Positions 7,396-11,389 of a stretch of DNA of 11,389 bases are shown here, in pieces. The notes under the pieces were generated by a model. That model searched no databases. It was not told the DNA's origin and was given only the letters and a program-made list of their open reading frames with translations. The position numbers were made by a program, and so were the translations under genes. Source of the stretch: an uncultured Eubacterium sp. (GTDB lineage: Bacteria; Bacillota; Clostridia; Lachnospirales; Lachnospiraceae); contig CABRZK010000056.1 of assembly GCA_902475415.1 (NCBI GenBank), forward strand, positions 1 through 11,389. The letters are read 5' to 3'. Each line of letters starts with the position of its first letter. Positions within the stretch are counted from its first letter, which is position 1.

Positions 7396-7444
7396 AAAGC
7401 TGATGAAAATGACGAAAGGATAATTGCGTGATTTTCATTCATAA

Positions 7445-7475
7445 GTATTTAATTTTAAATACCAATCGGTGTTTA
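7445..7475 (+). promoter_or_regulatory. Overlapping inverted repeats, candidate TetR-type operator
   Basis: Two palindromes overlap. The first is GTATTTAA-TT-TTAAATAC (7445-7462), a perfect 8-bp inverted repeat. The second is TAAATACC-AATC-GGTGTTTA (7456-7475), 7 of 8 arm positions symmetrical. The second looks like operators bound by TetR/AcrR-family repressors. It lies downstream of the main predicted promoter and overlaps the start of the alternative one, a position suited to repression. No regulator gene is present in the window. Confidence 0.5.
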
Positions 7476-7521
7476 GAATGAAGAATAAACCAAAAAGCAA
7501 ATTTAAGGAGGATTTTGGGAA

Positions 7522-8316
7522 ATGGTAAGTTTAAAAAAAGACTTTGTCGACAACATGTTTTCTGTAGAAGGTAAAGTTGCATTAGTAACAGGTGCAACAG
7601 GAGCATTAGGAAAAGTTCTTGCTAAAGCATATGGTTACGCTGGAGCAAAAGTTATGATGACTGGTCGTAATGCAGCAAAATTACAGGAGCTTGAGGCTGA
7701 GTTTAAAGCAGAGGATATCGAGTGTGCATATTATGCAGCAGATCCTGCAAAAGAGGATGACGTTGCAGCTTTAATGAAAGCTACTGTTGAGAAATATGGT
7801 GAGGTTAATATTCTTGCTGTTTGCCACGGATTCAACAAACCGCAGAACATCTTAGAGCAGTCTGTAGCTGATTGGCAGTACATCATGGACGCTGACTGCA
7901 AATCTGTATATGTTGTATGTAAATACGTTGCAGAGCAGATGGTTGCTCAGGGCAAAGGCGGTAAGATCGTAGTTGTTACATCTCAGCGTTCCAAACGTGG
8001 TATGGCTGGATACACAGGATACTGTACATCCAAAGGTGGTGCAGACCTTATGGTTTCTTCCATGGCTTGTGACCTTTCTGCAAAATACGGCATCAATGTA
8101 AACTCTCTCTGCCCGACAGTATTCCGCAGCGAGTTAACAGAGTGGATGTTTGATCCGGAATCAGCAGTATACCAGAACTTCATGAAACGTGAGCCAATCG
8201 GACGTCTGGCTGAGCCGGAAGATTTCGTAGGATATGCTATCTTCCTTTCATCTGATGCTTCTAACTACATCACAGGCGCTAACTGCGACTGCAGCGGTGG
8301 ATACTTAACCTGCTAA
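7522..8316 (+). CDS. SDR-family reductase, probable phloroglucinol reductase
   Basis: A 264-residue classical short-chain dehydrogenase/reductase. The cofactor motif TGATGALG is at 23-30, and Arg49 after the second strand (TGRN) suggests NADPH. The usual NNAG is replaced by VCHG (100-103). The catalytic residues are S154, Y167 and K171 (YCTSK), and the C-terminal ITGANCDCSGG fits the family. SDR chemistry alone would permit many substrates. The following genes make NADPH-dependent reduction of phloroglucinol to dihydrophloroglucinol the best proposal, since the known enzyme of that step is an SDR. The start ATG 7522 follows AAGGAGGA at 7505-7512. Codons are strongly biased (mostly CGT for Arg), as in highly expressed genes. 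Alternative: a general 3-oxoacyl reductase or gluconate 5-dehydrogenase-like enzyme. Confidence 0.8.
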   Translation: MVSLKKDFVDNMFSVEGKVALVTGATGALGKVLAKAYGYAGAKVMMTGRNAAKLQELEAEFKAEDIECAYYAADPAKEDDVAALMKATVEKYGEVNILAVCHGFNKPQNILEQSVADWQYIMDADCKSVYVVCKYVAEQMVAQGKGGKIVVVTSQRSKRGMAGYTGYCTSKGGADLMVSSMACDLSAKYGINVNSLCPTVFRSELTEWMFDPESAVYQNFMKREPIGRLAEPEDFVGYAIFLSSDASNYITGANCDCSGGYLTC

Positions 8317-8335
8317 TCATTATCTCGGATAATGA
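8317..8335 (+). promoter_or_regulatory. Hairpin directly after the SDR stop codon
   Basis: TCATTATC (8317-8324) pairs perfectly with GATAATGA (8328-8335) across a TCG loop. No U-tract follows. It may protect the 3' end of the SDR message. Confidence 0.5.
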
Positions 8336-8395
8336 AGATGGTCATGTAATGTGGCGTATGACACCATAATTGCAGACTTATTAAAGAAAACAATA

Positions 8396-8430
8396 AGGAA
8401 ATCTGACTGCCGGGTGTGGTCAGGTTTCCT
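8396..8430 (+). promoter_or_regulatory. Long intercistronic hairpin before the HADH-like gene
   Basis: AGGAAATCTGAC (8396-8407) pairs with GTCAGGTTTCCT (8419-8430), a 12-bp stem with one U-G pair and an 11-base loop. It lacks a U-tract, so partial termination or RNA processing is more likely than full termination. The rest of 8317-8462 has no gene. Confidence 0.55.
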
Positions 8431-8462
8431 ATGAATGATTAATAAGACGGAGATGCAAAATA

Positions 8463-9410
8463 ATGAGTAAAATTAAGAATTTCTTAGTATGCGGCGGCGG
8501 CATGATGGGAAGTGCCATCGCTCAGATCCTTGCAGGACTTGATGATGCAAAGGTAACTGTATATGATGTATTCCCAGTAGATGTTGAAGCAAAGGTTCGC
8601 AACAATATGAAACTTCTTGTTGAAAAAGAAATCGTAACAGAGGCAGATGTAGACAAGATTGTTTCCAAAATCAGCTTTACACAGGATCTTGACAATGAAG
8701 GTGTTAAAAATGCACAGATGGTTGTTGAGTGTGTATTAGAAGAGATGGAGATGAAACAGAATCTGTTCGCTCAGTTAGAGGATTATGTATCAGATGATTG
8801 TATTTTCTGTACAAACACATCCGTTATGAGCCCGACAGAGATTTCTGCAAAATGTAAACATCGTGAGAGACTTTGCGGTACACATTTCTGGAATCCAGCA
8901 TTCCTTATTCCGTTAGTAGAGGTTGTTAAGACTGATGCTACAACAGATGAGGTTGCACAGACTGTTATCGATGTTCTTACAGAAGCTGGCAAAAAACCGG
9001 TTCTTTGCAAAAAAGACGTTCCGGGATTCATCGCAAACAGAATGCAGCATGCATTATGGCGTGAGGCAATTTCTATTGTTGAGCGTGGTATTGCTGATGC
9101 AAAAACAGTTGACGATGCATGCAAATACAGCTTTGGTCTGAGACTTCCATATTTACCACCATTAGTTAACTCTGATATGGTAAGCACACAGCTTACATCC
9201 AATATCCATAACTATGTATTAAAAGATCTGGAAGACAGACATGATGCTTCTCCATTACTGAAACAGATGCTTGATGAAGGCAAAAACGGTTTCCGTGCAG
9301 AGAAAGTAGACGGTGTTCATGAAGGATTCATGAAATACACAGATGAAGAGATCGCTGAGATTAACGGTGGTCTGAATGAGTATCTGATTAAAATGCTTTA
9401 TAATAAATAA
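8463..9410 (+). CDS. 3-hydroxyacyl-CoA dehydrogenase-family enzyme, probable 3-hydroxy-5-oxohexanoate dehydrogenase
   Basis: A 315-residue NAD-dependent dehydrogenase with an N-terminal Rossmann domain (GGGMMG at 11-16, acidic D35 at the end of the second strand). TNTS (117-120) and GTHFWNPA (139-146) follow, with catalytic H141 and partner E153 (LVEVV). DVPGFIANR (185-193) leads into the C-terminal helical domain. The family normally oxidises 3-hydroxyacyl-CoA thioesters, but members such as L-carnitine dehydrogenase act on free hydroxy acids. Beside a cyclase-family hydrolase and a BKACE, oxidation of 3-hydroxy-5-oxohexanoate to 3,5-dioxohexanoate (triacetate) fits best. The ribosome binding site is ACGGAG (8447-8452). 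Alternatives are 3-hydroxybutyryl-CoA dehydrogenase or carnitine dehydrogenase. Confidence 0.8.
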   Translation: MSKIKNFLVCGGGMMGSAIAQILAGLDDAKVTVYDVFPVDVEAKVRNNMKLLVEKEIVTEADVDKIVSKISFTQDLDNEGVKNAQMVVECVLEEMEMKQNLFAQLEDYVSDDCIFCTNTSVMSPTEISAKCKHRERLCGTHFWNPAFLIPLVEVVKTDATTDEVAQTVIDVLTEAGKKPVLCKKDVPGFIANRMQHALWREAISIVERGIADAKTVDDACKYSFGLRLPYLPPLVNSDMVSTQLTSNIHNYVLKDLEDRHDASPLLKQMLDEGKNGFRAEKVDGVHEGFMKYTDEEIAEINGGLNEYLIKMLYNK

Positions 9411-9480
9411 GCCGATTTTGTCGCTTGTTTATCAATAATAAAATTTAAACACTATTTTTATAATCTAGGAGGATAATAAA

Positions 9481-10491
9481 ATGGGAAAAGTAGTAGTAGA
9501 TTTAGCACATCCATTTAGCGCAGAAATTCCACGTTGGCCATACTTTGACAAACCAGAAATCGTTGGAGCACATTCCATGGCAAAAGGTGGCGTTTTAACA
9601 CAGAGAATTACATGTACAATGCATACAGGTACACACTGTGATGCACCACGTCACGTTATGGAGTATGAGTTCGACGGAAGAAGAGCTCGTTACACACATG
9701 AGATGCCGGCTGATGCTTACGCTGGACAGGCTATCGTATTCAAAATCGATATCGAGCCTTGGGGACTGATCACAGACAAACATCTTGATGCATGTATGAA
9801 AGAGTACGGCCTTAAAGATGGCGATCTGAAAGGAAAAATCCTTTGCATCAACTCCGGAATGCATCGTTACTTCGATGATTCCAAAGCTTACTATCATTAT
9901 GCAGCAGGTACAGGTATCGACGCTGGTAAATGGTTTGTAAAACAGGGCGTTAAATGTGTAGCTATGGACGGACAGGCTCTGGATCATCCGCTTCACACAG
10001 CTATGGGTAACAACGGTATGACAAGAATGAACCTTCTTGGCGCTACTGGTAAAACAATCGTTGAAGAGTACAAAGAGCTCTTTGGTGAGGAAGCTTATGC
10101 TGAGTTTGATAAATTCGAGTACATCCGTATCCACGGACAGGAAGCTTACGATGAAAAATTCGGTGAGTTAGAGAATATCGGTATCTGGGGAACATGGGAG
10201 CCATGTCATAAAGAGATGCTTGGTCATGGTATCGTTGGTGTTGAGAACCTTGGTGGTGACCTTGATAAGATCATTCCTGGTAAATGGTTCGACTTCCACT
10301 GCTATCCAATCAGATGGTACATGGGTGATGGATCTATGGCTCATCCGGTTGCATATGTTGATGAAGAGAACATCGATAAATCCGTTCCGGATAGAAAATA
10401 CAAATATTGTGGAACAGGTTATGGTGATGAGTCTGAGTACGGTCTTAGCTGCCTTGACTACATCCAGAGACTTTTCAACCGCAATAAATAA
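9481..10491 (+). CDS. Cyclase-family metal hydrolase, probable dihydrophloroglucinol cyclohydrolase
   Basis: A 336-residue member of the cyclase family (PF04199), longer than the roughly 210 residues of kynurenine formamidase KynB. The metal motif HxGTHxDxPxH is seen as H48-TGT-H52-C-D54-APR-H58. A later block AMDGQALDHP (161-170), the family's ENLGGDL (255-261) and the C-terminal GDGSMAHPVAYV (282-293) complete the fold. These enzymes open rings or hydrolyse amides with Mn or Zn. Between the SDR and BKACE genes, hydrolytic ring opening of dihydrophloroglucinol to 3-hydroxy-5-oxohexanoate is the inferred reaction. The start follows TAGGAGGA (9466-9473). A TATAAT string at 9459-9464 lacks a good -35 partner, so read-through from upstream is likely. 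Confidence 0.85.
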   Translation: MGKVVVDLAHPFSAEIPRWPYFDKPEIVGAHSMAKGGVLTQRITCTMHTGTHCDAPRHVMEYEFDGRRARYTHEMPADAYAGQAIVFKIDIEPWGLITDKHLDACMKEYGLKDGDLKGKILCINSGMHRYFDDSKAYYHYAAGTGIDAGKWFVKQGVKCVAMDGQALDHPLHTAMGNNGMTRMNLLGATGKTIVEEYKELFGEEAYAEFDKFEYIRIHGQEAYDEKFGELENIGIWGTWEPCHKEMLGHGIVGVENLGGDLDKIIPGKWFDFHCYPIRWYMGDGSMAHPVAYVDEENIDKSVPDRKYKYCGTGYGDESEYGLSCLDYIQRLFNRNK

Positions 10492-10517
10492 TTATTGCTG
10501 AAAGCATTGAAAAATAA

Positions 10518-10554
10518 GAATAAGCCCATTGCAGTTCTTGCAGTGGGCTTATTC
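10518..10554 (+). terminator. Large intercistronic hairpin before the BKACE gene, possible weak terminator
   Basis: GAATAAGCCCATTGCA (10518-10533) pairs with TGCAGTGGGCTTATTC (10539-10554), a 16-bp stem with one U-G pair around the loop GTTCT. There is no U-tract after the stem, so it may act as an attenuating, processing or stabilising element rather than a full terminator. Confidence 0.5.
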
Positions 10555-10564
10555 AAAGCTGAAC

Positions 10565-10593
10565 TTGACAATGAGTAAGACATGACATACAAT
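10565..10593 (+). promoter_or_regulatory. Internal promoter for the BKACE gene
   Basis: TTGACA (10565-10570) and TACAAT (10588-10593) are separated by 17 bases, close to ideal. Transcription would start near 10600. A near-palindrome GTTACTTAAATAAC (10618-10631) lies just downstream and could be an operator. This suggests that the BKACE gene can be expressed apart from the three upstream enzymes. Confidence 0.7.
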
Positions 10594-10661
10594 CTGAATG
10601 TAGGGATTCAAGTATGTGTTACTTAAATAACGAGAAATATAATAAGGGAGGATGCTTAACA

Positions 10662-11389
10662 ATGGATAACAAAGCATTAAAGAATAAAGTTATTATCACA
10701 GCTGCTGTAACAGGCGCATGGCCAAAAAAAGAGAACAACCCGAACGTACCGATGACTCCACAGGAGATCGCTGATGACGTTTATGCATGCTGGAAAGCAG
10801 GCGCAGCAGTAGCTCATCTTCATATGAGAGATGATGAAGGAAACGGAACAATGGATACAGCTAAATTCGAAGAGACTGTAAACCTGATCCATACAAAATA
10901 TCCGGATTGTGATATCGTATTAAACCTGACAACATCTGGTGATATCCACGCTGATGATGAGATCCGTGTTGCTCATGTTAAAAAATTAAAACCAGAGATG
11001 GCTTCTTATGACTGTGGTTCTATGAACTGGTTAAACTCAAGCCTCTTCATCAACAGCCCGGCTTTTCTTGAAAGATGCGGCAAGCTCTTCCAGGAACTGA
11101 ATATCAAACCTGAAATTGAAGCATTTGATCCTGGTATGATCGCAAATGCAGCGTACTATCTGAAGAAAGGTGTTCTGAAAGCACCATTACATTTTCAGTT
11201 CTGCATGGGTTGTGCAAATGGTATTCCAGGTTCTGTTAAGAATCTTGTATTTATGAAAGAGACAATGGATCAGCTTTGTCCAGGTTCTACATGGTCCACA
11301 TTCGGTGTTGGACATTCTGCAATGGAAACAATGTACGCAGCCGTTGCTTTAGGCGGACATATCCGTGTCGGCATGGAAGACAACGTTAT
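10662..11389 (+). CDS. BKACE (DUF849) beta-keto acid cleavage enzyme, probable triacetate acetoacetate-lyase, partial
   Basis: The open frame runs off the window: 242 complete codons of a family that is usually about 275-310 residues long. The N-terminal strand VIITAAVTGA (10-19), the metal motif HLHMRD with H52 and H54 (52-57), NLTTSGD (88-94) and the late GMEDN (237-241) with E239, which corresponds to the third zinc ligand in Kce, mark it as a BKACE enzyme (type member: 3-keto-5-aminohexanoate cleavage enzyme, Kce). The reaction is beta-keto acid plus acetyl-CoA giving acetoacetate plus an acyl-CoA. For 3,5-dioxohexanoate this would give acetoacetate and acetoacetyl-CoA. Start ATG 10662 follows AAGGGAGG (10644-10651). 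BKACE substrates are diverse; specificity is inferred from the neighbours. Confidence 0.9.
   Translation, partial: MDNKALKNKVIITAAVTGAWPKKENNPNVPMTPQEIADDVYACWKAGAAVAHLHMRDDEGNGTMDTAKFEETVNLIHTKYPDCDIVLNLTTSGDIHADDEIRVAHVKKLKPEMASYDCGSMNWLNSSLFINSPAFLERCGKLFQELNIKPEIEAFDPGMIANAAYYLKKGVLKAPLHFQFCMGCANGIPGSVKNLVFMKETMDQLCPGSTWSTFGVGHSAMETMYAAVALGGHIRVGMEDNV

Noticed and set aside
9436..9464. Promoter with TATAAT before the cyclase-family gene
   Set aside because: The -10 string is perfect, but 17 bases upstream only TAATAA is found; the spacer is generally AT-rich.
9481..10491. Cyclase-family gene as kynurenine formamidase of Trp catabolism, suggested by the nearby Trp importer
   Set aside because: The protein is much longer than KynB, no other kynurenine pathway gene is present, and a terminator separates the importer from this cluster.
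8463..11389. HADH-like plus BKACE pair read as a carnitine degradation module
   Set aside because: That pathway uses the same two families, but it does not explain the SDR and the ring-opening cyclase-family enzyme located with them. It remains the main alternative for these two genes.

Overview
The window looks like a low-GC Gram-positive chromosome, most probably a gut Lachnospiraceae (Clostridia) of the Blautia/Coprococcus/Eubacterium type. The basis is its AT-leaning base composition, strong AGGAGG-like ribosome binding sites, TTGACA/TATAAT-type promoters, a T-box leader, and protein families typical of that group. I cannot name a species from the sequence.

Layout. (1) 195-1106: a DUF2156 protein (GNAT-fold, phosphatidylglycerol lysyltransferase C-terminal domain-like). 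(2) 1161-3336: two G3E/CobW-type GTPases. The first carries a very His/Asp/Glu-rich metal-binding segment and a CxCC motif. The second lacks CxCC and is fused to a DUF1980/YcgQ-like C-terminal domain. A promoter sits just before this pair. (3) 3424-6801: a promoter, a tryptophan T-box leader with UGG specifier and an intrinsic terminator, then a three-gene ABC importer (lipoprotein binding protein, permease, ATPase) of the TrpXYZ type, closed by a bidirectional terminator. (4) 6839-7198, minus strand: a small cupin lacking most of the usual metal ligands. (5) 7522-11389: SDR reductase, 3-hydroxyacyl-CoA-dehydrogenase-like enzyme, cyclase-family hydrolase, and a BKACE (DUF849) enzyme cut by the window end.

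Region 5 is the most interesting part. The four enzyme families match, one for one, the anaerobic phloroglucinol pathway described in Clostridium scatologenes: phloroglucinol reductase (SDR), dihydrophloroglucinol cyclohydrolase (cyclase family), 3-hydroxy-5-oxohexanoate dehydrogenase (HADH family) and triacetate acetoacetate-lyase (BKACE). I infer that this bacterium can reduce, hydrolyse, oxidise and thiolytically cleave phloroglucinol, a product of flavonoid breakdown, to acetoacetate and acetoacetyl-CoA. The pathway is known in outline. The divergent cupin, the TetR-like operator, the separate promoter before the BKACE gene and the intercistronic hairpins are the less described parts.

The Trp importer is probably unrelated to the catabolic cluster: a strong terminator separates them and the T-box reads tryptophan. 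Codon use in the catabolic genes is more biased than upstream (for example mostly CGT for Arg in the SDR gene), which suggests high expression when induced.
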